Below are positions 1 to 5,172 of a stretch of 5,172 nt of DNA, one piece after another. A model generated the notes under the pieces. It searched no databases. It was not told where the DNA came from and saw only the letters and a program-made list of their open reading frames with translations. Location of the stretch: contig CBDVAK010000254.1 of the NCBI GenBank assembly GCA_965371945.1, forward strand, positions 1-5,172, read 5' to 3'. Within the stretch, counting starts at the first letter, position 1. The number at the start of each line of letters is the position of its first letter. The position numbers and the translations under genes are program-made. The DNA is from CBDVAK01 sp965371945 (GTDB lineage: Bacteria; Pseudomonadota; Gammaproteobacteria; Competibacterales; JAHEDQ01).

Positions 1-452
1 GTAACCGGCGGCCCGGCGAGCAGCCCGGCCGGCAACAGCAAGGTGACCAGTTCGGCAACCTCCAGCATCAACCGTCGGTAGTCGAAGCCGACCCGATACC
101 ATTCCAACAGAGTGAACTCGGGATTGTGGAACCGCCCCCGCTCACCGTTTCGAAACACCTTGCAGATCTGATAGATGTCGCCGCTGCCAGCGGCCAGCAG
201 CCGCTTCATGGGAAACTCGGGCGAGGTGTGCAGATAGCGGACCCGGCCAGGGCGAACCCCCGGGCCGTCATCGCGGATCTGAAAACTCTCGATTGCCGGG
301 TCGGTGGTAGCCGCCGACGATAGCTGCGGTGTCTCCACTTCGAGCACGCCGCGATCGCTGAAATAGCGCCGGGTGGCACCCAGCATTCGTGCGCGCGCTC
401 GCAGCACGTCCAGGCTGGCGCCGGGGCGCCAGCACCCGACAGTTCCGGTCAC
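1..452 (-). CDS. epmA: EF-P--(R)-beta-lysine ligase EpmA (PoxA/GenX/YjeA), N-terminal part, cut by the left window edge
   Basis: EpmA is a cytoplasmic paralogue of class II lysyl-tRNA synthetase. It lacks the anticodon-binding domain and attaches (R)-beta-lysine to Lys34 of elongation factor P. About 150 codons are visible, a little under half of the usual roughly 325. An early segment, CWRPGASLDVL, corresponds to the WQPSAS start of E. coli EpmA as I recall it. It is followed by RRYFSDRGVLEVETP (residues 28-42, motif 1 region), YLHTSPEFPMKRLLAAGSGD (73-92), and the motif 2 core FRNGERGRFHNPEFTLLEWY (100-119). No anticodon domain precedes these, which separates it from LysS. The gene lies directly after efp. 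The start is uncertain. GTG at 452 lies 10 bases after the efp stop, with AAGGA about 14 bases upstream, and gives the expected N-terminal length. An in-frame ATG at 485, inside the efp end, would add 11 residues. Identification is near certain; the C-terminal half and stop lie outside the window. Confidence 0.95.
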   Translation of the reverse strand, partial: MTGTVGCWRPGASLDVLRARARMLGATRRYFSDRGVLEVETPQLSSAATTDPAIESFQIRDDGPGVRPGRVRYLHTSPEFPMKRLLAAGSGDIYQICKVFRNGERGRFHNPEFTLLEWYRVGFDYRRLMLEVAELVTLLLPAGLLAGPPV

Positions 453-462
453 CGCGCTCGAT

Positions 463-1032
463 TCATTCCTTGACGCGTGAAACATACTGACCGGTGCGGG
501 TATCCACCCGCAGCACCTCCCCCGTTTCCACGAACAATGGAACACGAATGACCGCGCCAGTCTCCAGGGTGGCCGGCTTGCCGCCACCGCCGGAGGTGTC
601 ACCGCGCACGCCGGGATCAGTCTCGACCACCTTCAGATTCACATGGTTGGGTGGCGATACCGACAACGGGTTGCCATCCCACAAGGTCACCGTACAGGTG
701 TCCTGTTCCTTGAGCCATTTCGCCGCATCGGCTACCGCCGCTTCTCCGGCTGCCACCTGCTCGTAGGTTTCGGGGTGCATGAAGTGCCAGAAAGTACCGT
801 CGTTGTACAAATATTGCAGTTCAGTCTCCATGACGTCGGCCGCTTCCACGTTTTCGCCAGACTTGAATGTTCGTTCGATGATACGCCCGGTCTTCAGATT
901 GCGAATCTTGACCCGGTTGAAAGCCTGTCCCTTGCCGGGCTTGACGAACTCATTTTCGATGATCGCGCAAGGATCGCCATCGAGCATGATCTTGAGGCCG
1001 CCACGAAATTCGTTGGTGCTGTAACTTGCCAT
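463..1032 (-). CDS. efp: Elongation factor P (EF-P)
   Basis: EF-P is a cytoplasmic translation factor that binds the ribosome between the P and E sites and relieves stalling at consecutive prolines. The protein is 189 residues, the normal family length. The start MASYSTNEFRGGLKI matches the family N-terminus. The modification loop FVKPGKGQAF places Lys34 exactly at the position lysylated by EpmA in E. coli. Three domains follow in order: a KOW-like N-domain (about 1-64), a central OB domain (about 66-125), and a C-terminal OB domain (about 130-188). The C-terminal domain carries the hallmark DPGVRGDT (139-146) and KPATLETGAVIRVPLFVETG. The Shine-Dalgarno is weak (GAGA about 6 bases before ATG), but the conserved N-terminus fixes the start. 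The epmA gene follows on the same strand with minimal spacing or overlap, so the enzyme and its substrate are very probably cotranscribed. Nothing is truncated, and the loop is consistent with beta-lysylation rather than rhamnosylation, which uses Arg. Confidence 0.98.
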   Translation of the reverse strand: MASYSTNEFRGGLKIMLDGDPCAIIENEFVKPGKGQAFNRVKIRNLKTGRIIERTFKSGENVEAADVMETELQYLYNDGTFWHFMHPETYEQVAAGEAAVADAAKWLKEQDTCTVTLWDGNPLSVSPPNHVNLKVVETDPGVRGDTSGGGGKPATLETGAVIRVPLFVETGEVLRVDTRTGQYVSRVKE

Positions 1033-1353
1033 ATGGGTCTCGTGCTGTGTACAGGATCAGAAAAAGGCCGCGTATACCCGGATCCAGATGGAATGCCCGG
1101 CATCGACCAACAGCCGCCTATGATAACGCGAACCTGTCGGGGGACGCAGTCATACCCATCAGCCCCAGGCGATCGCTCCTGTAGTACTGATGGAAATCAC
1201 AACCGGCATGGGAAGGGGACCGAAGAATCAGAGATTTCGCCCTCCAGGCAGCGGCGGGTTCTGTGCGTAGCTGGCATCCGGGTGCGTTATAACTTCGCTA
1301 CCCTGCCCATGAGATCCAGATCTTGAGGTCACACCGGGTGGCAATCGTCTACT

Positions 1354-1383
1354 TTCAGAATTCAGACAATGTGCTTGTATATC
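1354..1383 (+). promoter_or_regulatory. Possible sigma70-type promoter for the fimX-like gene
   Basis: TTCAGA (1354-1359, 4 of 6 matches to TTGACA) and TATATC (1378-1383, 4 of 6 to TATAAT) are separated by 18 bases. Transcription would start near 1390. That would leave only about 7 bases before the ATG at 1397 but about 50 bases before the TTG at 1442, in line with the downstream start. Both boxes are weak matches, so this is a suggestion only. Confidence 0.22.
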
Positions 1384-1426
1384 AGCAAGAATCGGTATGG
1401 GGGGCGCCCGTTCAGGCTTGCTGCCC

Positions 1427-1433
1427 AGGAGGG
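1427..1433 (+). promoter_or_regulatory. Strong Shine-Dalgarno sequence that decides the fimX-like start
   Basis: AGGAGGG at 1427-1433 is a near-perfect anti-16S match. It lies 8 bases before an in-frame TTG at 1442. The upstream ATG at 1397 is preceded only by a weak AAGA. The TTG start also puts the first REC-like beta strand (LVNLLFVDD) about five residues from the N-terminus, as expected for a protein that begins with this domain. The 15 residues between the ATG and TTG (MGGARSGLLPRRAPK) look like untranslated leader. Confidence 0.7.
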
Positions 1434-1441
1434 CGCCAAAG

Positions 1442-3499
1442 TTGGCCGGGAAACTCGTTAATCTGCTGTTCGTCGATGACCATCTGACCGAAGTCGCGCA
1501 GATATCGAAATCCATGCGTCAGCTGGGCATGGTCGTCAGGGACACCCGCGTCGATGGCATCGAGGCGTTTCGCGAAGCCCTCGGCAAGATGTCACCCGAT
1601 TTGATATTTTTCGGTCTGCACCTGTCCGAACCAACCCTGTCGGCGATTCACGAGGCCGCCACCCAGTCTGCGGTGGACGCGGCCGTGATCGCGGTGACCC
1701 ACGGCGCACCTTGCGTAAACCGCGCGCCGGTGCTCCGGCAGGGGGCCCGCGATGTAGTCGATTCCGAAGATACTGAACTGTTGTTGCAAGTCTGCGAACG
1801 TGAACTCCTGGACATGCGAACCCGACGTGACCTGGTTGAGCTGAAGTTCCTGCTCAAAGACGCCAACGACCGCTGCGACAGTTTGCTGGACAGTTCCCGG
1901 GAGGCCATCGCCTACATACACGAAGGGGCTCACGTCTATGTAAACGCAGCCTATCTGGAGCTGTTCGGTTATCAGGAGGCCACCCAACTCGAGGGGCTGC
2001 CGCTGATGAACATGGTCTGCAGCGGTGATCGCGACACCCTGAGGCAGTTGTTGCGTGATTTCGCCAAAGGTAAAACGGAGCACGACCACCAGGAAATGGA
2101 AGCCAGCCGTGCAGACGGCTCCAGCTTTCAGGCAGAACTGATACTGCGGCAGGCTACCGTGGAAGGGGAGCCCTGTATACAAGTGATGTTTCGGGATGCC
2201 GCCGAGGTCGTCGACCCCGAACTCGAGCACAAGCTGGCCGAACTTCACCAGCGGGATATACTGACTGGTCTCTACAACCGGCAGTACTTCAAGACCCTGC
2301 TGGATGAATCCTTCGCAAGTGGTGAAGGTACGATTCTGTATATTCTGCTCGACCACTATCGTCAAATCTGCGAACAGTACGGCCTCACCACCGGCGACCG
2401 GGTCGTCAAGGAAATTGCCGAAGTCGTGAACAACGGCGCGGGAGAAGACAGTATCACTGCCCGCTTCTCGGATTCCGTGATGGTGGTATTGACCCCTGCG
2501 ATGGACGATGAGCAAGTACTGCAGTTGTCTGAGTCGATACGCAGGGCTGTCGATGACCACGTGGTGCTGGCGGACAGCCGTATGATCACCACGACCTGCT
2601 GCATCGGTGTCTGTTCCGCGGATGAGCAAATGGCGGATGCCGGCGAGATGATCAGTGCAGCCGACCAGGCCTGCGAAGCTGCCCGCACCGGGGAAGGCAA
2701 CGGGATCAAGATCTATCAACGCAATGCCCACGACGGCGCCGGGGCAATCACCGAAGAAATTCTGCGTGCGGCCCTGCAAACAGCGATAGATGAAAATCGC
2801 GTGTCTCTTTCGTTCCAGCCGATCGCCAGCATCAGTGGTGCCACGGGTGAGCGCTATGCGGTGAGTACCGTGGTGGAGGTTGACGGACAATACCTCACCG
2901 CCGAGGACGCCTTCCCGGGAGCAGCGGATCTGGGGCTGATCTCTACCCTGGACGAGTGGACCATCGCCCGCGCCTGCCGGGTGCTGGCGGACGCCAAGGG
3001 TGGGAAGGTCAAAACCAGCCTCCTGGTGCCGATCGCCGCGAGCACACTGACCGATAAGAGCCGACGGGACGCTATGCTGGCGCAGATAGTGGCAGACTGT
3101 GGGCTGGTGGTCGAGGTGGCCGAGCCACTGGCCGAGCAGTATTACCGGCAATCACTGGACCTGGCCCGCAGCCTGCACGCTCACGGCGCACAACTCGCGA
3201 TCAACCATTTCGGGACCAATCCGAACGCCGCGCGTTTGATTGGATTGTTACAGCCGAGCTTTATCCGCTTCAGCGACGAGTTGACTGCCGATCTGAGCAG
3301 CAATCAGGAGTTGCGAACCTATATGGATCAAATCACGGAGACCATGCGGACGGTCGCGGGAGAAACCATCGTCGGCGCCATTACCAGCGCACAGCAGATG
3401 GCCGGGATCTGGCAGACCCGAACCACACTGATCATGGGTGACTTCGTAGCCGAACCTCGCGAGGTCATGGAATTCGACTTCGAACAATTCGTGGCCTGA
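1442..3499 (+). CDS. fimX: FimX-like degenerate REC-PAS-GGDEF-EAL protein (type IV pilus/c-di-GMP signalling)
   Basis: The protein has 685 residues from TTG 1442 (700 from ATG 1397), close to the 691 of Pseudomonas aeruginosa FimX, and the same domain order. Numbering is from TTG. The REC-like domain (about 4-115) keeps the acidic pair D12/D13, but Gly58 stands in DLIFFGLHL where the phosphoacceptor Asp would be. The PAS domain (about 143-255) contains LLDSSREAIAYIHEGAHVYV. The GGDEF-like domain (about 270-428, RDILTGLYNRQYF) has SDSVM (343-347) in place of GGDEF, and no RxxD inhibitory site. The EAL-like domain (about 440-685) keeps SFQPI (457-461) but has AVS (473-475) for EAL, NH for the DD of DDFG (588-589), and RFS for KID (609-611). 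It should therefore have neither cyclase nor phosphodiesterase activity. Known FimX proteins bind c-di-GMP in the EAL domain, localise to a cell pole and act through PilZ and PilB on type IV pili; the same role here is inference. The small gene at 3519 follows after 19 bases. A generic degenerate GGDEF/EAL protein is the alternative. Confidence 0.88.
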   Translation: MAGKLVNLLFVDDHLTEVAQISKSMRQLGMVVRDTRVDGIEAFREALGKMSPDLIFFGLHLSEPTLSAIHEAATQSAVDAAVIAVTHGAPCVNRAPVLRQGARDVVDSEDTELLLQVCERELLDMRTRRDLVELKFLLKDANDRCDSLLDSSREAIAYIHEGAHVYVNAAYLELFGYQEATQLEGLPLMNMVCSGDRDTLRQLLRDFAKGKTEHDHQEMEASRADGSSFQAELILRQATVEGEPCIQVMFRDAAEVVDPELEHKLAELHQRDILTGLYNRQYFKTLLDESFASGEGTILYILLDHYRQICEQYGLTTGDRVVKEIAEVVNNGAGEDSITARFSDSVMVVLTPAMDDEQVLQLSESIRRAVDDHVVLADSRMITTTCCIGVCSADEQMADAGEMISAADQACEAARTGEGNGIKIYQRNAHDGAGAITEEILRAALQTAIDENRVSLSFQPIASISGATGERYAVSTVVEVDGQYLTAEDAFPGAADLGLISTLDEWTIARACRVLADAKGGKVKTSLLVPIAASTLTDKSRRDAMLAQIVADCGLVVEVAEPLAEQYYRQSLDLARSLHAHGAQLAINHFGTNPNAARLIGLLQPSFIRFSDELTADLSSNQELRTYMDQITETMRTVAGETIVGAITSAQQMAGIWQTRTTLIMGDFVAEPREVMEFDFEQFVA

Positions 3500-3518
3500 G
3501 CCCGAGACGGGTCTGAGC

Positions 3519-3953
3519 ATGCCAGTATTCGATTCCGTCCCGTGGATTGCAATTGCAGTCTTGGCAGCCGTAGCCACCATAGCATGGTCGCTGGTCAGAA
3601 TTCGCCGCAACAAGCACCGGCAGCGTTCATCACAGAAAATTGACGAGTGGCGACGTGGCGGTCGTTACTGGGGTGTCAGAATCAGCCCTGGCTCGAACAG
3701 CGAAGGCTGCCAGGCCGTCCAGCGCATGAGCGGTCACGTGTTCCCCGTCACCACATCGCCCGCACTGCCATTGCCTGCCTGTGATCGCCGCAACTGCAAA
3801 TGCGACTACCTGCCCTACCCTGAACGCCGGCATCAGGAGCGCCGCATCGAGCCACGCCGGGAGGCAGTTCGATTCGAGCAGGACCGCCCCGACCGACGTC
3901 AGTGCAAAGATCGTCGCGCAGCGATTCGGTCCTGGAACAAGCGACACTCCTGA
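3519..3953 (+). CDS. Small membrane-anchored Cys/Arg-rich protein of unknown function
   Basis: This 144-residue protein has no function that I can name. Residues 7-26 form one hydrophobic segment (VPWIAIAVLAAVATIAWSLV) followed by the basic stretch RIRRNKHRQR, so the bulk of the protein should face the cytoplasm. A soluble part begins near RYWGVRI (49-55) and has five cysteines: C64, a CX4CXC cluster at C88/C93/C95 within CDRRNCKCDY, and C129. After the cluster come paired acidic-arginine blocks: ERR-x2-ERR (102-109) and DRR-x3-DRR (125-133). From memory, small proteobacterial hypothetical proteins share a pattern like LPLPxCDxxxCxCxYxxxxDRRxxxRR, which fits PLPACDRRNCKCDYLPYPERR here; this suggests a conserved family rather than a chance frame. 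The cysteine cluster could bind metal or be redox active, but that is inference. It lies 19 bases after the fimX-like stop with only a weak ribosome site, so cotranscription or coupling is likely. Confidence 0.82.
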   Translation: MPVFDSVPWIAIAVLAAVATIAWSLVRIRRNKHRQRSSQKIDEWRRGGRYWGVRISPGSNSEGCQAVQRMSGHVFPVTTSPALPLPACDRRNCKCDYLPYPERRHQERRIEPRREAVRFEQDRPDRRQCKDRRAAIRSWNKRHS

Positions 3954-3962
3954 TTCCGATAA

Positions 3963-3988
3963 TATACCCGCGGCATGCCGTGGGTATA
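3963..3988. terminator. Hairpin in the convergent gap, candidate bidirectional terminator
   Basis: TATACCCGCGG (3963-3973) and CCGTGGGTATA (3978-3988) form an 11-bp stem around the 4-base loop CATG. Read on the plus strand the single non-Watson-Crick pair is a G.U wobble; on the minus strand it is an A.C mismatch. The hairpin lies between the stop of the small plus-strand gene (3953) and the stop of the EEP gene (3991). No run of T follows on the plus strand; on the minus strand the sequence after the stem (TTATC) is only mildly T-rich. Position argues for a terminator, but the missing T tract keeps confidence low. Confidence 0.45.
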
Positions 3989-3990
3989 GA

Positions 3991-5115
3991 TCAACTCGCG
4001 GCCAGCGCCTGCTCTTTGATCCTGCGCAGATAGTCGTCGGCAAAGTCGACCTCGAGTTCCACCCACATGGGCAGATGATCCGAAATCTGCCAGGTCCGCC
4101 ATAGGTCTCGATAGTAGGCACGCTTGCTGGCGTCGCTGCGGGGTTGCCCCTTTTGCGCACCCCGAAGTTGAAAATCCCGCTTGGCCGCCGGCATGTGGTC
4201 GAAATAGGCGTCGAAATCCTGGTTGCGAAACACCGATCGGACAAAGCTGAATACACCAGAGGCACCGATCTGCAGGCGCTGGTCCACCACCTTCATGGCG
4301 ATCTGATCGTAGTGCATGTCACCGCGCAGGTTGCTGCGCTCGCGCTTGAGATTTTCAGGAATCGTGAACCCGTTCGATTCCAGCGCCTCCATGGTGCGGT
4401 GTTCAGGGCTGACGATATTGAAATCACCGAGGAGGATGTACTCTTCCGATGAACGGGCCTGACGCTTCGCGAAAAAGATCGCCAAACGCCGGATCTCCTC
4501 GATCCTGCGCTCCAGTTTGCGACCGCTGGCCGCCCCGTAGTAGAGGTGCACAGTGCAAAGATTGAAGCGAAACCAGCCGGCTTGAAAGGAAACCATGAAC
4601 GGCGTGCGCGCGAATTGCAGCTCATCTTCCTCGGCTGGTGGGTCGTCTTCACGCTGGCGCTGACGCGCCACCACTTTCTGTCCCTGAGGCAGAACCACCT
4701 CACCGGCGATCCTCTGGAATGTTACCTTGCGGCGATCGTAGAGAAACGCCATTCGCTCGGCATTACCGCTGCTGCCCTCGGTGGTATCGGTGGCAATATA
4801 ATCCCAGTCGGAACCCAGCAGGCGCATCAGTTTGTTCAGACCCGTCAGATCGCGATTGACTTCCTGCACCGCGACCAAGTCGAAGGTGGCTATGATCTCA
4901 GCGATATAGTGAAAGGACTCGGGCAGTCTGCGGCCGTGCCCGAATTTGTTGGAATCGAAATCACGGATGTTCCAGGTCGCCAGCCGCAACGAGTTGGTAC
5001 TACAGCGATCGAGCACGTCTTCACGCAATTGCTCGCGCAGGGCCAGCAACCGCTCGGTCACCCTGACACGGGCAAGCGGACCGCGCAGACGCTTGAGAGG
5101 GGGATAGTAGGGCAT
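3991..5115 (-). CDS. Endonuclease/exonuclease/phosphatase (EEP, DNase I-like) superfamily protein
   Basis: This is a 374-residue protein of the metal-dependent EEP superfamily, whose members hydrolyse phosphodiester or phosphomonoester bonds in nucleic acids, phosphoinositides or sphingolipids. Numbering is from ATG 5115. The catalytic set is complete: ATWNIRDF (Asn49), DLVAVQEVN (metal-ligand Glu85), TVHLYYG (His190), LLGDFNIVSP (Asp231, Asn233) and SDHLPMW (general base pair Asp346/His347). HYDQI (268-272) occupies the position of the usual substrate-side motif. There is no signal peptide or membrane segment. The N-terminus is basic (KRLRGPLARVRV), and a charged loop, QREDDPPAEEDE near 154-165, lies before the second half of the fold. 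The substrate cannot be told from sequence. The start is set by GGAGGT 7 bases before ATG 5115; a GTG at 5124 lies inside that ribosome site. The gene is transcribed alone in this window and converges on the fimX-like pair. Confidence 0.9.
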   Translation of the reverse strand: MPYYPPLKRLRGPLARVRVTERLLALREQLREDVLDRCSTNSLRLATWNIRDFDSNKFGHGRRLPESFHYIAEIIATFDLVAVQEVNRDLTGLNKLMRLLGSDWDYIATDTTEGSSGNAERMAFLYDRRKVTFQRIAGEVVLPQGQKVVARQRQREDDPPAEEDELQFARTPFMVSFQAGWFRFNLCTVHLYYGAASGRKLERRIEEIRRLAIFFAKRQARSSEEYILLGDFNIVSPEHRTMEALESNGFTIPENLKRERSNLRGDMHYDQIAMKVVDQRLQIGASGVFSFVRSVFRNQDFDAYFDHMPAAKRDFQLRGAQKGQPRSDASKRAYYRDLWRTWQISDHLPMWVELEVDFADDYLRRIKEQALAAS

Positions 5116-5122
5116 CGGATAC

Positions 5123-5128
5123 ACCTCC
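5123..5128 (-). promoter_or_regulatory. Shine-Dalgarno sequence that decides the EEP gene start
   Basis: Read on the minus strand this is GGAGGT, 7 bases before the ATG at 5115-5113. The alternative in-frame GTG at 5124-5122 overlaps the motif itself and so could not use it. Starting at the ATG removes three residues from the longest frame. Confidence 0.75.
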
Positions 5129-5172
5129 CGGCAGCGGCCCGGACTTCAAGTCAGGCCCTGTCAGTCAGTATA
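5129..5172 (-). promoter_or_regulatory. 5' leader and possible promoter of the EEP gene
   Basis: On the minus strand the window begins with TATACT (5172-5167, 5 of 6 matches to a -10 box), which would start transcription about 45 bases before the ATG at 5115. Any -35 box lies outside the window. Within the leader, 5136-5157 is an imperfect inverted repeat (GGCC and GACT arms around a 3-base centre, with an unpaired bulge between the arms). It could be a weak leader hairpin or an operator. Support is limited because the region is cut by the edge. Confidence 0.25.

Larger units (their letters stand above)
1033..1441. other. Divergent intergenic region between efp and the fimX-like gene
   Basis: These 409 bases separate efp (leftward) from the fimX-like gene (rightward) and must contain both promoters. 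Open frames crossing the region show no recognisable protein sequence and overlap the flanking genes, so I see no gene here. Short symmetric elements are ATGCCCGGCAT (1093-1103), GTTATAAC (1286-1293) and TGTACA (1048-1053). On the minus strand TATCAT (1125-1120) resembles a -10 box for efp, but no good -35 box stands at the right distance. On the plus strand TATAAC (1288-1293) also lacks a partner. A 9-base direct repeat GATCCAGAT occurs at 1081 and 1313. I found no tRNA, riboswitch or strong intrinsic terminator. Confidence 0.6.

Noticed and set aside
1272..1285. TGGCATCCGGGTGC, similar to a sigma54 promoter
   Set aside because: The GG and GC elements are 11 rather than 12 bases apart, and the TTGCA side is poor. 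Spacing is strict for sigma54.
1081..1322. 9-base direct repeat GATCCAGAT (1081 and 1313)
   Set aside because: Too short, only two copies about 230 bases apart, and no associated mobile element or array structure.
643..1326. 227-codon plus-strand frame antisense to efp and extending into the intergenic region
   Set aside because: It overlaps efp, which is certain, and its translation shows no family features. The part beyond 1032 is low in protein-like character.
1228..1515. 95-codon minus-strand frame upstream of efp
   Set aside because: It overlaps the start of the fimX-like gene and shows no recognisable domain, so it is not a displaced epmB.
1592..3151. Very long open frame (519 codons) on the minus strand, antisense to the fimX-like gene
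   Set aside because: The plus-strand frame has clear homology over its full length across REC, PAS, GGDEF and EAL regions. The antisense translation has no recognisable motif and no convincing start; long antisense frames are common in GC-rich genes.
3630..4265. 211-codon minus-strand frame spanning the small Cys/Arg gene and the end of the EEP gene
   Set aside because: It overlaps the EEP C-terminus, including the essential SDHLP region in another frame, and it crosses the convergent hairpin. It is a shadow of the two real genes.

Overview
The window looks like ordinary chromosomal DNA from a GC-rich gammaproteobacterium. The main evidence is a next-neighbour efp-epmA pair (elongation factor P and its EpmA lysylating enzyme, a system typical of gammaproteobacteria) and a FimX-type c-di-GMP receptor-like protein, a family known from type IV pilus control in Pseudomonas and Xanthomonas. 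The genus cannot be named from this sequence. There are no mobile elements, CRISPR arrays, rRNA or tRNA genes.

Layout. (1) Minus strand, 1-1032: efp (463-1032) followed directly by the 5' part of epmA, which runs off the left edge. (2) A 409-base divergent intergenic region (1033-1441) with no convincing gene, a few short palindromes and weak promoter-like elements. (3) Plus strand, 1442-3499: a FimX-like protein with four domains (REC-like, PAS, degenerate GGDEF, degenerate EAL), probably starting at a TTG codon behind a strong Shine-Dalgarno sequence. (4) Plus strand, 3519-3953: a small membrane-anchored, cysteine- and arginine-rich protein of unknown function, 19 bases downstream and probably cotranscribed. 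(5) A convergent 37-base gap that contains an 11-bp hairpin. (6) Minus strand, 3991-5115: an endonuclease/exonuclease/phosphatase (EEP) superfamily protein with all its catalytic motifs, followed by its 5' leader up to the right edge.

How the genes work together. efp and epmA form one functional unit: EpmA attaches beta-lysine to Lys34 of EF-P, which lets EF-P relieve ribosome stalling at polyproline stretches. EpmB, which makes the beta-lysine and is often encoded divergently beside efp, is not in that place here; the fimX-like gene occupies it. The FimX-like protein has lost the residues needed for phosphorylation, cyclase activity and phosphodiesterase activity, so it is most likely a signalling scaffold. 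Its EAL motif (AVS) is even more altered than the EVL of Pseudomonas FimX. The small Cys/Arg-rich protein and the EEP protein have no clear functional link to the others. The points most worth a second look are the altered ligand pocket of the FimX-like protein and its uncharacterised small neighbour. No clear new multi-gene system is visible.
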